Part shown: positions 40,204-50,599 of the stretch, one piece after another
Layout: the number at the start of each line of letters is the position of its first letter
Position numbering within the stretch: position 1 is the stretch's first letter
DNA from: Aradus depressus
Lineage: Eukaryota > Arthropoda > Insecta > Hemiptera > Aradidae
DNA: 64,000 nucleotides
Assembly: GCA_963662175.1 (NCBI GenBank)
Contig: OY759215.1
Location: 19,023,079 to 19,087,078, forward strand
Reading direction: 5' to 3'
Program-made: the position numbers and the translations under genes
The notes under the pieces: generated by a model
What the model saw: the letters and a program-made list of their open reading frames with translations, nothing else
What the model was told of the DNA's origin: nothing
The model's database searches: none

Positions 40204-40530
40204 AGGGCGCCGGTAGCTCAGTGGTATGCGTGCTTACCTTCCGAACTCAAGAACGTGTGTTCGAAACCCGACCGAGGCCCTTAGTTTATTTTATCTGGGA
40301 GGTAAAATAAACTTAAGCACGCCGCCCTTTGGATGGGACTTTAAGCGATGGTCCCGAGCCTGTACAATGTCAGGTACTCGTTAAAGACCCCTGCCCTAGG
40401 TGAATCAAAATTTAGGACTCCCACAGTAGAGTAGGGCTCATGTTCACCAGAGTGACGAAAGAGCGCTCTGATAGTAGGCGATATGACCTCGTAGTTAAAG
40501 CCCGGGCATGAGTCATAAAACCTAACCTAT
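40204..40530 (+). mobile_element. SINE-1, full length with target duplication
   Basis: GGGCGCCGGTAGCTCAGTGG to CATAAAACCTAACCTATCC. CTGGATTTTG before and TTGGATTTTG after (near 40193 and 40534) form the duplication. The B box reads GTGTTCGAAACCC, one change. Confidence 0.85.
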
Positions 40531-40910
40531 CCTATTGGATTTTGTGTTGATAGATTCAGCGGCTCCTCCCCTTCGTGCTTAGGGGGTTCTGGATACACAT
40601 ACATATATAATTTTTTGTCAATACGTTTATTCTATGGGGTGTTACCGTGTTCACAGACACACAAATTTTTTATTTTTTAACTTTTTGGATATTGCGAATT
40701 TACTGGGAAAACTCAATGTTGAATTTCTGGGCTCTACTCAAAAATCCCTAAGAATTGCCGAAGTAATCAATGTATTAACAAAAAATGTAATATGGGAATT
40801 CAGAAGCCACATATTGAGTTTTAGCCCAAATGGTCTATTGGCTTTGAAGGGAGAGCAAACACTTAATTGATTTCGTTCTGGGGAAGTACATAGCCAGTGA
40901 TACTCCATTG
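40531..40910. repeat. Family A, plus half then minus half
   Basis: 40560-40740 is plus strand (GGGGGTTCTGGATACACATA, GGTGTTACCGTGTTCACAG, ACTCAATGTTGAATTTC) and 40740-40905 is minus strand (AATTGCCGAAGTAATCAATG, AGCCCAAATGGTCTATTGG, GGGGAAGTACATAGCCAGTG). A second example of the outward-facing arrangement seen at 31945-32300. Confidence 0.6.
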
Positions 40911-41310
40911 TACACAGTATGACCGTATAACTGCTAAGTTAAGGTGTCTATAACTGCTGACATTCTGTGATATGAGAGGAGAGAGGGGGGTACATGGTAC
41001 AATATGCATATGTGTACATTGCATTAATGCCCCAAATGTGTGTAAAGAGTTGAACATGTAAACACAGTGACTACTTTCAGATGGGATGTGAAGCTATTGA
41101 AGAGGTTTTCCTTGAAGAGCGCGAACCTGCCTCTGTTGAAATTTCATGAATTCCAAACGAGTTAGATTTCTAAATGTTCCTTTGTCGGCACTGGAATCTC
41201 TGGGGCTAGCCTTTATTCTCCTACAAAGGCATTAATAGCGTTCTCAGCCTTTCTCTTTATGTGTTTCAAGTTTTGTTTTTGGTTGGCGGAACTTTGCACT
41301 CTCTGAGTTA
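40911..41310. other. Unassigned sequence
   Basis: No motif recognised. Confidence 0.3.
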
Positions 41311-41413
41311 CATTTTACTTCCCCAGAGTTATATAATCGATTAGAAATTCGATGTTGAGTTTTCATTAGAATTTCGTAATTTATTTTCAAAAAAAAAAAA
41401 AAAAATCGTAAAA
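41311..41413 (-). repeat. Family A end fragment
   Basis: ACTTCCCCAGAGTTATATAATC, GAAATTCGATGTTGAGTTTTC, then an A run; minus-strand tip. Confidence 0.55.
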
Positions 41414-41415
41414 TA

Positions 41416-42079
41416 CAGTAGAACTTCTTTAAGTCGAAAACCTCCAAAACTCGAAAAAAAGTTTTGTTCCTTTCCCTTCAAGCCCCAAAACCTCCATTAC
41501 TCGAAATCTCAACCCTCTATTAGTCGAAATAATCAGTGAGTCCCTACAAGCCATTTTGGTACATATTTTCCCTCTATAACTCGAAAAAATAAATTGGACC
41601 TCTGTATCTCGAACATAGCAATGTTTTATTTTACAACCTTTACAACTCGATTATTTGAAACTTATTACCTCTATAGCTCGAAGAAAAATAAGTTACCGAC
41701 TTTAAGAATTTGCCGACAATGTACACCATTGTTTCTTAGAAAACAATTTTGGAGTATACACTAAATAGGATTACCAATTATCTAAAGCAAAAAAAAAGTT
41801 ACTGACTTTTTTTAATTCCTTCTTATACTACGTATTTTTTATTTTAAGGATGTTTTGAAATAATGTTGATTTATAATAAATATAAATATGTTTGTCACCT
41901 CTGTAATTTGAATTTTTATTTATTTCACCTCTCTAACTCAAAATTAGTTAGAATGAATCTTTATCCATTAACCTCTATAAGTCGAATCAAAATCCGCCTA
42001 AGTCGAAATCCTCTATAAGTCGAAAACTCTAGAATTTTTTGGCGTCTCCCTTGATGTTCGACTTATAGAGGTTCTACTG
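41416..42079 (+). mobile_element. Tigger/pogo-like non-autonomous element, 664 bp
   Basis: Ends CAGTAGAACTTCTTTAAGTC and (complement of right end) CAGTAGAACCTCTATAAGTC, flanked by TA on both sides (41414-41415, 42080-42081). The subterminal regions consist of many ACCTCTATAACTCGAA-like words in both orientations, as in Tigger-type MITEs. No transposase frame. The copy at 31640-31921 is a truncated relative. Confidence 0.82.
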
Positions 42080-42160
42080 TATGTTGGTTTTTCAATTTTT
42101 AAAGATAATAAAAATGAATTTGCATTAAAAACATATAAATACCCATAAGTTATTAAGGTA

Positions 42161-42290
42161 TTGTGACTCATGCCCGGGCTTAACTTCCAGGTCATATCCG
42201 CTCTTTTGTCGCTCCGATGAAAATGAGCCCAACTCTACTATGAGAGTCCAAAATCTTGCACATTTTTTTTACCTAGAGTAGGGGGTCGTT
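42161..42290 (-). repeat. SINE-1 3' fragment
   Basis: GTGACTCATGCCCGGGCTTA, CGCTCTTTTGTCGCTCCGATG, ACCTAGAGTAGGGGGTCG in reverse orientation. Confidence 0.65.
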
Positions 42291-42440
42291 AACTTGAGTG
42301 TTTTGAGTTGAGAACCCTTAATGTGTCGTCCTTATAAGGTTTTGAAATTACATCTGTTTTTGTGTTCACAGATAGATATGATATACTTCAATTTTGTATA
42401 CAGGAAATCATGAAATTTAAGAAAAGTTAGTTATTTGCAC

Positions 42441-42713
42441 ATATGCCCAGGCTTTTAACCTATCGCCTACTACCAAAGCGCTCTTTCATGACCAATAGCC
42501 CTGCTGTGGGAGTCCTAAATTTTACCTACCTACATTTAGTTATTTACGGTAAGGGATCTTTAACGAGTCCTGACATCGTACAGGCTCGGGGACCATTCCA
42601 TCCGAAAGACGGCGTTCTGAAGGTTTTTCCACCTCCTAGATAAAAAAAACCTAAGTAGCCGGGCTTCGAACCCTCTTGAGCTCAGTATGCTACTTCTGAG
42701 TTACCGGCGCCCT
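42441..42713 (-). repeat. SINE-1, most of its length
   Basis: Minus strand GGGCGCCGGTAACTCAGAAG, TTCGAAGCCCGG, CTAGGAGGTGG, GCCGTCTTTCGGATGG, CGATAGG and CATATG end; internal deletions. Confidence 0.75.
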
Positions 42714-42774
42714 CATTGCCCACAGGTTTCTCTTTATAGGTTGTTTTCTGTTTGTTTCCTGTGTGTGTCTGTCT

Positions 42775-43045
42775 GTAACGCGTGATAGAATGAATGTATC
42801 AAAACAACATTTTATATGTGTATTCAGAATCTCATAAGGACATGACCTATTGAATGTCAGCCAAATACATTCATTACACCATCAGTTTTTAGGGGTTTTG
42901 ACGAGGCCGTATTTCCCTGCGACCTAATTCGTCAAATCAACAGGTTTCGTACCGATACATTCATTACATCGGCAGTTATTAGAGTTATTGTCTTGAGCCT
43001 CTTCCAATTGTTCGATTTGGCTGATAATCAAGATGTGTCGTCCAG
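42775..43045. repeat. Family A fragments, both orientations
   Basis: 42775-42870 minus (GTGATAGAATGAATGTATC, AATCTCATAAGGACATGACC), 42870-43040 plus (CATTCATTACACCATCAGTT, TCGTACCGATACATTCATTA, GATTTGGCTGATAATC). Confidence 0.55.
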
Positions 43046-43430
43046 ATTAGTTGCGGCTGCAGTCTGTAACAGTAGTCATCTATCTATAACGCATCCAGAC
43101 CATCCCGTTCTTCTCAAATGGCCTTCTGTGGAACAGTCGTCTATAGGTCACAGAGACCGTTCCTTCTAGGAAGCATTACACGTTAACCTTATCCATAGTC
43201 TCATTCCTTAGTCTCCATGGAATTTACTAGTTATTGTAATTACATCACCTCTCTACCAAGCATCTGGAATTCCTTGAGATCTTTTTGTATATTTCTAACT
43301 TTCAAAATTGCAAAAAAAAAAAAAAAAAACACAATTACTGAATAATTCAATTATAACAGTGCATTGCAGTATGTTTGCAAGCTGTATGCATTAAAATAAC
43401 TCATAATTGTGTATGCGTGTGTGAGCTAAG
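43046..43430. other. Unassigned; possible broken LINE fragment
   Basis: 43060-43210 is GC-richer (CATCCAGACCATCCCGTTCT, TTCTGTGGAACAGTCGTC) and may be the tail of a reverse-transcriptase gene, but no frame holds. Confidence 0.25.
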
Positions 43431-43990
43431 CCATTCTACAGTTATGTCGTCGTCGAATCACCCGCAATGTATTTCTCAGAACGAATTAATTAATTCACTT
43501 TTCGCTCGCTCTCCAAAACCAGTTTGCGCTAATAATCAATAGTTGACTTACATTGGGGTTCCTAAATCTTCTTACTAAAATTTGTATTGATAACTTCATT
43601 ACATTGGCAGCTATTAAGGTTCATGAGTTGAGCCCTTCCTCTGAACCCGCACTTCCATTCGGCTAATTTCGCTGAAAATTAATAAGTGTTGTCTTTGTGG
43701 AGTTTTGAATTTGCACATGAAATTTTGTGTTACTACATGCATTACAATGGCCGTTTTTGAGTTAAGGCTCTCCCTAATCCCCTCCATTAGCCGATTTGAC
43801 AGAAAATCGATATGGGTTGTCCATATGAGGTTCTGGACACCCATAAAATTTATTCTATCGGCAGTTATTTCAGTTTTTGTGTCAAGCCTTCCCCCCAATT
43901 CCCCCTTTCTTTTTGGTCAATTTGACTGAATATCAATAGGTGTAGTCTATAGAGGCTAACAGTAAAATCCGTAATAACTGCGGATCTAAT
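43431..43990 (+). repeat. Family A repeat, near full length
   Basis: Start region (CACCCGCAATGTATTTCTC, AGAACGAATTAATTAATTCA), TAATCAATAGTTGACTTAC, then three modules (CATTGGCAGCTATTAAGG; ACAATGGCCGTTTTTG; TCTATCGGCAGTTATTTC). Ends without the tip. Confidence 0.65.
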
Positions 43991-44285
43991 AAATCTATAT
44001 TGTATCCTAAATTTTTTTAAAAAGAGGGTCTAACAAGCCCTACTAACTGGGTTGGCCTTCCTGTATATCCATTCTGTATATCGAGTATATCCATTCTTTA
44101 TTATATAATAACGAGTGACGTGATGATCCGAATCCCACCTAGGCCCCCTAAATAGTGAGATGTGGATTCAGGTATGGTTTCCGGCTACGCAGTCATTCTT
44201 CCCTGAACGTTGCTGAGGCATGAGCTAACGGGTTGCTCCTGGTAACGGGTATCGGTGAATCCTCCTACATCCTGGATAATCATGC
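43991..44285. other. Unassigned sequence
   Basis: GC-richer at 44130-44280 (GAATCCCACCTAGGCCCCC); nothing recognised. Confidence 0.3.
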
Positions 44286-44618
44286 ACGCACGCCTGGCAC
44301 ATTTCGTCGAAGTTTTCTCTCTCCTTCTAAAACCAATTGGACATTTCCATTCATATCGACTGATGAGGGTTTTTCAGTTTAGCTGCTCCTCTCAAACCTC
44401 CCCCTTCTCTTCGGTCGATTTCACTCAATATTAATGGGTGTTTTTCTTATGTGGTTTTGGATTTACATACTGAATTTCGTGTCGATGCATTCATTACATT
44501 GGCCGTTATTAGTGTTTTTGTGCCAAGCAGCCCTAATTCTCCCCACCCTTTTGCCGAATTGAGTTGAATATTAGAGAATTTCGTCCTAATGGGGTTCTGG
44601 ATATGTGTATAAAAGTTC
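44286..44618 (+). repeat. Family A repeat interrupted by a SINE
   Basis: TCTTCGGTCGATTTCACTC, GTGTCGATGCATTCATTACA, TTGGCCGTTATTAGTG, GGGGTTCTGGATATGTGTAT. Resumes after the SINE at 44957 with TATACACATTCATTCTATGG. Confidence 0.65.
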
Positions 44619-44956
44619 AGGTTAGGTTTTATTACTCATGCCCGGGCTTAACTACGAGGTCATATCGCCTACTACCAGAGCGCTCTTTCATCTCTCTGGT
44701 GGACATGAACCCGACTCTACTGTGGGAGTCCTAAATTTTGCCTACCCTAAATTTTTATTCACCTAGGGTAGGGGTCTTTAATGAGTACCTGACATAGTAT
44801 AGGCTCGGAACCATCCCTTAACGTCCCATCCGAAGGACGGCGTGCTTAAGTTTATTTTACCTCCCAGATAAAATAAACTAAGGGCCTCGGTCGGGTTACG
44901 AACCCACGTTCTTAGCTCAGAAATAAAGCACGCAAACCTCTGAGCTACCGGCGCCC
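44619..44956 (-). mobile_element. SINE-1, full length
   Basis: Minus strand GGGCGCCGGTAGCTCAGAGG through the body to CATGAGTAATAAAACCTAACC. Inserted inside a family A copy. The B box is GGGTTCGTAACCC. Confidence 0.85.
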
Positions 44957-45182
44957 TCTTATACACATTCATTCTATGGAATGTTATACAGAAACACAGG
45001 AAGTATAGGGGAAATTATGTAATCTCTCAAAAATTCGATGCCAAGTTTTCGACGGAATTTCATGTTTTCCGACATCTAAATTACAAATATGAAAAAAAAA
45101 ATGTATGTCTGTCTGTGAACACGATAACTTCTGATAGAATGTTTCGACACGAAATTTTATATGTGGGACCAAAACCCCACTT
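44957..45182 (-). repeat. Family A remnant
   Basis: GAAGTATAGGGGAAATTATG, AATTCGATGCCAAGTTTTCG, AACACGATAACTTCTGATAG in minus orientation. Confidence 0.55.
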
Positions 45183-45355
45183 AATTTTTTATCCGGGAGA
45201 AATAAATCTCGAGCATACCGTGATCATCGGATGAGACGTTGACCGACGTGCCCAAGCCTTTATGATCAGGTACTCGTTAACAGAGTCGGACTCATGCTCT
45301 GGTAGTAGGCGATATAACCTCGTTGTTACAGCCCGGGCATGAGTCACAGTAATTA
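45183..45355 (+). repeat. SINE-1 degraded fragment
   Basis: TTATCCGGGAGAAATAAATC, CATCGGATGAGACGTTGACC, TCAGGTACTCGTTAA, CTCTGGTAGTAGGCGATATA and CCCGGGCATGAGTCA. Confidence 0.65.
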
Positions 45356-45605
45356 ACTGTAATTGTAAAGATTTGTATTTTTCGTACATTGAAAAGGTAA
45401 ACAGGAGTTGAAAGTTTGTATATTAGACTTTACAGAGAAGCTAAGGTAGATCGTGGATATCGAATCCGGCTTGTTAGAAGTTGGCAGACTTCAAGTTTCA
45501 CTTCAAGTATGAAGTATACGTCGAAGAGTGATGACTTCATCAAGACTTCACTTTCATGAAGATGCCGTGAATTTAGTATAATCCTCCTTCAAACACAAAT
45601 CAGTC
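45356..45605. other. Unassigned sequence
   Basis: Contains GAAGTC/ACTTC words (TTCAAGTTTCACTTCAAGTA) but no recognisable feature. Confidence 0.3.
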
Positions 45606-45610
45606 CTTGG

Positions 45611-45886
45611 GGGGCGTTCAAGTATTACGTAACGCAATTTTTGAAGATTTTGGACCCTCCCTCCCCCCCATGTAACGCGCCGTAACGTTTTTCTGTACCC
45701 CCCCCCCCCCCCCCCCCACCCTCCCCCATACAGTCGAGGGATTCCCCGTAAAACATATACGAAGAGGGTTGCCAACTTGGGAGATTTTAATTCCCTAGTT
45801 TCCCCCCTCCCGCCCCTGTAACGCATCGTAACGTTTTACAAGACCCTCCTCCCCCCAAATTGCGTTACGTAATACTTGAACGCCCC
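45611..45886. mobile_element. MITE with 30-bp inverted ends, 276 bp
   Basis: Left end GGGGCGTTCAAGTATTACGT, AACGCAATTT; right end AAATTGCGTTACGTAATACT, TGAACGCCCC. CTTGG flanks both sides (45606-45610, 45887-45891). Inside, a subterminal GTAACG(C)..CGTAACGTTTT motif also occurs twice. A run of C lies at 45699-45717. The minus-strand 90-residue glycine-rich frame is an artefact of the C run. Confidence 0.8.
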
Positions 45887-45944
45887 CTTGGCAAGAGAAT
45901 TCGTGAATTTTGCATTTTTATTTCGCGAGCTATACGAAGTATGG

Positions 45945-46455
45945 GCTGATATGTATTCCTTCCGACCCTGATTCCAAAAAATAATAAAAAAAAATGTCTG
46001 TAAGGGTAGACTTCGGAATTATATTATGTCAATAAACACAATTACTCACGATAGAATGAATATATCAACACGAAATTTTATATGTGTATCGAGAACCCTA
46101 TATAATCAAATATTATGATTTTCAGTCAAATCAACCAAAGGAAAGAATAGGATAGGGGGACCTTAATACAAAAATCTATATAACTGGCGAAGTAATGAAT
46201 GTATCAACACGAAATTTTATATGTAAATCCAAATTTTCAGCCGAATCGGTTTAAGGGGAGGAGGGGAAAGGAGATTGGTAGTCAAAAAACCTAATAACTG
46301 CCTATGTAAATGTATCAACTCGAAATATAATAACTCCCTATGTAAATGATCAACTCGAAATGTAATAACTGCCTATGTAAATGTATCAACTCAAAATGTA
46401 ATATGAGGATTCAGAAGTCCGTGAGTAAGGCACTTATTAATTTTCAAACGCAAAC
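45945..46455 (-). repeat. Family A repeat, two stacked pieces
   Basis: ACGATAGAATGAATATATCA, AATCAACCAAAGGAAAG, GGCGAAGTAATGAATGTATC and CCGAATCGGTTTAAGGGG modules. Confidence 0.55.
46290..46405 (+). repeat. Three short tandem copies
   Basis: TAATAACTGCCTATGTAAAT followed by GTATCAACTCGAAA is repeated at about 46291, 46327 and 46362; a local expansion within the family A copy. Confidence 0.7.
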
Positions 46456-46588
46456 AAGAGAGCGGCCCGGTAGTGCGGTTCCTTTTTCCCTTGTTCTCCC
46501 CTGGCTCTTCGTCTTCCTCCCATGACCCATACCGTGTGACATATACATGGCTAATATGCATCGTTCATAAGGCCAAAAAAAAAAAAAA
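46456..46588 (+). repeat. SINE-2-like 3' fragment
   Basis: ACATATACATGGCTAATATG, CATCGTTCATAAGGCC and a 14-nt poly(A) match the SINE-2 3' end; the upstream half (GCGGCCCGGTAGTGCGG) is only loosely similar. Confidence 0.6.
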
Positions 46589-46884
46589 TCAAACCGATAT
46601 ATTTGGTTTTAGAAGGAATGCAAAAATTTATGTAATTGATTAATTCGCTCTGGGGAAGTACCCCGATGCATTTTATTTTATGTTTATGAATGCTAACTAA
46701 CCTTCTTTATATAAAGAATTAAAATAACATTTATTTTTGTTGGCATTGAGACTTTTCTCTATTTTATACCTGAGCATTTCCGAATTCACCTGTTGTCCCA
46801 GGTTCCTACCCTTTTCTTACCTGGCTCCTCTCTTCAGCACCTGTCTTGGCTTCCAATCCCCTCATTTTCCTTCCCCAACAATAC
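46589..46884. other. Family A 5' fragment (minus) and unassigned sequence
   Basis: 46595-46665 carries GGTTTTAGAAGGAATGCAAA and CTGGGGAAGTACC in minus orientation. 46740-46870 is C/T-rich and unrecognised. Confidence 0.4.
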
Positions 46885-47385
46885 CCAGTATAGGGGAAGT
46901 TATGTAATCGGTCAGACATTCTATAAGTTTTCACCAGGATTTCATGATTTTGATATCCCCTGATAGAATGAATGACATGAAGTGTATTGTTAGGTCCGAA
47001 ATGTGCAGCAGGACAACAACTTTATCTGATTCTGAGCTAACCAATCGAAGAGGGAGAGTGAAAACTTAGTTAACGATAAATTCCAACTGGGGACGTACAT
47101 AGGCAATGTTTCGCTTCCTGTAATGTAAGCGGTCAGAAATTTGATGACAATACATTCATTACATCGGCAGTTATTTAAGTTTTAAGAGTTCAGACTCCCT
47201 GTGATCCCTCCCCCTCTCTTCATCCGATTCCACTGAAAATTAATTAGTGTTTTTGGGGTTCCAAATGCACAGAAAAAATTTCATATCGATACATTCATTC
47301 TATCGGGAGTTATCATGTATTTACAGGCACAAACACACACAGATATGACACATTTCTCTTTTTTTTTTTACCTCATGGATAGTTA
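46885..47385. repeat. Family A, minus half then plus half
   Basis: 46885-47105 minus (AGTATAGGGGAAGTTATGTA, ACGTACATAGGCAATG) and 47120-47385 plus (CATTACATCGGCAGTTATTT, TTCATCCGATTCCACTG, TTCTATCGGGAGTTATCATG). Confidence 0.6.
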
Positions 47386-47389
47386 TTTT

Positions 47390-47711
47390 GACATATGCCC
47401 AGGCTTTAACTACGAGGTCATATCTCCTACTACCAGAGCGCTCTTTCGTCACTCTGGTGGACATGAGCCTGAATCTACTGTGGGAGTCCTAAATGTTGCC
47501 TACCCTAAATTTTTATTCACCTAGGGTAGGGGTTTTTAACTGACATCGTACAGGCACGGAACCATCGCTTAACGTCCCATCCGAAGGACGGCGTGCTTAA
47601 GTTTATTTTACCTCCCATATAAAATAAACTAAGAGCCTCGGTCGGGTTTCGAACCCACGATCTTGAACTCAGAAGGCAAGCACGCATACCACTGAGCTAT
47701 CGGCGCCCTCT
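47390..47711 (-). mobile_element. SINE-1, full length
   Basis: Minus strand GGGCGCCGATAGCTCAGTGG, B box GGGTTCGAAACCC intact, body complete to GGGCATATG. It sits within a family A copy. Confidence 0.85.
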
Positions 47712-47715
47712 ATAT

Positions 47716-47775
47716 GTTATATAAAATATGTGAGTTACTTTCGGTATCTGCCACGACTTAACAAATACTGTATTT
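47716..47775 (-). ncRNA. Hammerhead-bearing short repeat, deleted copy
   Basis: CACGACTTAACAAATACTG and ACTTTCGGTAT are kept, but the stem II loop and part of the CTGAAGA core are deleted (47729-47753). Not expected to fold. Confidence 0.5.
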
Positions 47776-47837
47776 TTTATTAAGTGTTACACAATCTCTC
47801 TGCAAAAAATGTTAAGTATCTTACTTAGATATATTCG

Positions 47838-48030
47838 ACTAGGGTAAAAGTCTTTAAACAAGCATCTGTAATCGTACATGATCGGGATCAACGCTTAACA
47901 TCCTATTCGAAAGACGGCGTCCTCAAGGTTTTTCACCTCCCGTAATGAAACACCTAAAAGCCTCGGCCGGGTTTCGAACCCGCAATCCTGAGCTTAATAG
48001 GCAATTACTCTCTGAGCTACCGGCGCTCTC
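47838..48030 (-). repeat. SINE-1 head half
   Basis: Minus strand GAGCGCCGGTAGCTCAGAG, GGGTTCGAAACCCGGCCGAG, GCCGTCTTTCGAATAGG and AAAGACTTTTACCCTAG. The 3' half is missing. Confidence 0.75.
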
Positions 48031-48565
48031 TGTTTATGAGATGTTGAATGAGATTTCACGTAGAAATAAATTGCAAATTGGACCTAACTATTTAAGTACG
48101 AAAATAATAAGTTTTGAAAATCCCGAATGGGCGTAACGTTAACTGAGATATAAAAAATAAATATATTTGGTAGACCGTAAGTTCATTAAGTTTACTCTTA
48201 CTTTACTCTTGAAGTTGTAAAATGGTATTTGTTTGGAAAGAAGAGAGAGGGATTCTTGCTCACAGAGTAAAACGGAAATAACAACATCCTTGGCGGGAGA
48301 ACAGTGACAGAAGTCAAGGTAACATGAAAACATTCCTCTTGACTGGCCTTGATCAGAGAACATGCATAGAAACGATGCCACAATGCAACCATGCAGCTCT
48401 GCAAGTCCCAGCAGTCATCTACAATGCTCTCATCTGTAAGGTATGTTCAGGACGAGGTTGTACGATAACAGCAAATAAAAGATACATGTGAAGCGCTCGT
48501 TTTAAAGAAATTTCTTAACAAAGACCTACATTATGTTTTCATTTTTTGGAATCGTGTTATCGGCA
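48031..48565. other. Unassigned, low-copy looking sequence
   Basis: 48230-48440 is less AT-rich, with overlapping minus frames of 68-80 residues that have no family motif. Confidence 0.3.
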
Positions 48566-48817
48566 ATTATTTTTGGTCCTCACTTTCTTTTTGGGTGAAA
48601 CTTATTGTGTAGTCCTTTTAAAGGTTTGGGATACACATATGAGATTCCGGTGAAAACTTATCGAATTTCTGACCGGTTACATAATTTATCCTAGACTTAA
48701 GTTTAGATAAGGTATATAAAGATACATTTTGAAGCTCGAATGTATTCCAATTTGTTAAAAGCGTCCATATGAGGTTTTGAATGTACTTATACAATTTGGT
48801 ATCGAAACATTATTCTT
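48566..48817 (+). repeat. Family A pieces
   Basis: TTATCGGCAATTATTTTTGG, GGTTTGGGATACACATATGA, TCGAATTTCTGACCGGTTAC, then TCCATATGAGGTTTTGAATG. Confidence 0.5.
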
Positions 48818-49001
48818 TTGGTTGATTCCGGCATTTCTTCCAGAGGTGTTTTCTTATTTTTTTCGACAATATTTCGGAACACTTACACGTCCCTTCGTCC
48901 GGTCACTATGAACTAACTTCCCTTCGGACGTGTAAGTGTCCCGAAATATTGTCGAAGAAAATAAGAAGATACCTCTGGAAGAAATGACGGAATCAACCAA
49001 C
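48818..49001. mobile_element. Foldback with 75-80-bp arms and a hammerhead-like core
   Basis: Left arm GGTTGATTCCGGCATTTCTT, CCAGAGGTGTTTTCTTATT, GACAATATTTCGGAACACTT; right arm the complement up to AATCAACCAA at 49000. The minus strand at 48861-48904 reads GAC, CGGACGA (core with one wrong base for CTGACGA), extra A, GGGAC...GTTCC, GAA, ATAT, T, GTC, the same order as the other hammerhead-like motifs. Confidence 0.65.
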
Positions 49002-49790
49002 AGTGGAACATCCCAGAGAAGTTTAAGATACACTGATACATTATTGGTTTTTTTTTTTTTCACTTCTCCTCGACCTCAGTTGAAACTCAATAGGTCTAAA
49101 TATTTCGTAAAATAGACAATATTTAAAAAAAAAACTATTTTTGGAATTTAGGGTGTTGGAAAACATAAAATTCTAATAAAGAGTCAACGTCCATTTCAGT
49201 CCGATTACCTAACTTTCTCAGTACCCTCAACACCCCTCCTAATCCATTCAATCATCAGTGAAGTAATTAGCAACCAGTTACAGTAGTAATTCATAATTTC
49301 CCCCAACTAAAGAAACATTGGGTAAACATTCATGTTGGGGAAGATATGACCACGAGTTGGTTCATTCACTTTTTTAACACAGACTTATGAGCCTCATAAC
49401 TTGATAGGCGGTTATCCTCAAAGTTGGCAACGAGATCAAACTTCTCTCAAGAAAATCACTTATTTTCAACTAACCGCATCAACTCATTTGGGCTCCATTT
49501 AAGTCCTCAGCTCACAGTCTCTTATTAATCTTACCAAGTTTAGAATTCCATTCTCTCTATTTCATATTTTACCTCAGTTTCACCTTTAGTAACTTTCTAT
49601 AACATTTTCTCCAGATATCTCCAGGAACTTCATGATAACAACTTTAATAGTTAATAATAATTACCCATTAGGATATTATCGAGGTTGAATAACAATTAAA
49701 TTTTATGACAGACCAAATTACTATGTAATAATATTGTTGCGTGTTCCCCAGTTAGCTACAATCTATGAATTCATAACACAACTCTATCAC
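49002..49790. other. Unassigned, with a short family A 3' piece
   Basis: 49145-49215 resembles the family A 3' end. The rest has no recognised feature. Confidence 0.3.
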
Positions 49791-50100
49791 TAGACACATT
49801 CGATTTTTTAATAAGTCTCTCCCCTAATCCCGCCCTTTCCTTCGATCGATTTGACTGAAAATTAATAGGTGTTGTCCTTATTGGGGTTCATGTTACACAT
49901 ATAAAATTTCGTGTCGATACATTCATTCCATCGGCAGTTATCGTGTTCACGTACACACAGACAGACTGACATTTTTTCTTCATATTTGATATCTGTAGGT
50001 CGGAAAACGTGACATTCCGTTGATAACTCCGCATCGAATTTTTGACCGATTACATCATTTCCCCTGTACTTCGTATATCGGATGAAAGTAAATCCCAAAA
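49791..50100 (+). repeat. Family A 3' half
   Basis: CCTTCGATCGATTTGACTGA, GTGTTGTCCTTATTGGGGTT, TTCCATCGGCAGTTATCGTG, ACACACAGACAGACTGACAT, CCGCATCGAATTTTTGACCG, ATTTCCCCTGTACTTCGTAT. Confidence 0.75.
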
Positions 50101-50344
50101 TCACTGTAATCTTCTATAATCTCAAAACCTGGTGAATCATATTTCAAAATACTGACACAGGAGTATTTTGCCTGCTTTTTGGCAGCATTTTCGCCTGATC
50201 AACGACTTACTGCCTTTCTGCCCTCAACTCTGAATTTATTATGAACGGCTATGAGAATAAAGAAAACTATAATATTCGCTCTGCTAGACTAGACTGCAAC
50301 TAAAGCTTCAAGAATATAGTTATAAAAATTCTGGTAGCTGAATT
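50101..50344. other. Unassigned sequence
   Basis: May be the upstream, decayed part of the RT fragment that follows. Confidence 0.3.
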
Positions 50345-50590
50345 TTTTGTGTCTTCGTTAAAATAAATAGCGAAACTTCACTACTTAGGAACATTGAAGC
50401 AGGTGTTCTGCAGGGTAACCTCCTTTCTCCAATACTCTTCAATATTTATGTTAGCGACATGCCGGCGGACTGCAGCATCGGTATGTATGCCGATGACACC
50501 ACCATATTTAGTCAAGATTCCGATATCCCCACATCTCAATGTCACGTTCAGTCTGCTGTGGATACCGCAACCCCATACAGCCACTCATGA
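50345..50590 (+). pseudogene. Jockey-group non-LTR reverse transcriptase core fragment
   Basis: The frame through 50393 reads IEAGVLQGNLLSPILFNIYV, SDMPADCSIGMYADDTTIF: the GVxQGxxLSPxLFNxYxxDMP motif and the YADD catalytic box of LINE reverse transcriptases. Upstream residues NSETSLLRN fit the preceding strand. The frame ends at TGA 50588. Only the palm region remains; the endonuclease and C-terminus are absent. Confidence 0.85.
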
Positions 50591-50599
50591 CTAGGGATC

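Noticed and set aside
45554..45826. Glycine-rich 90-residue protein
   Set aside because: It is a homopolymer C run inside a MITE.
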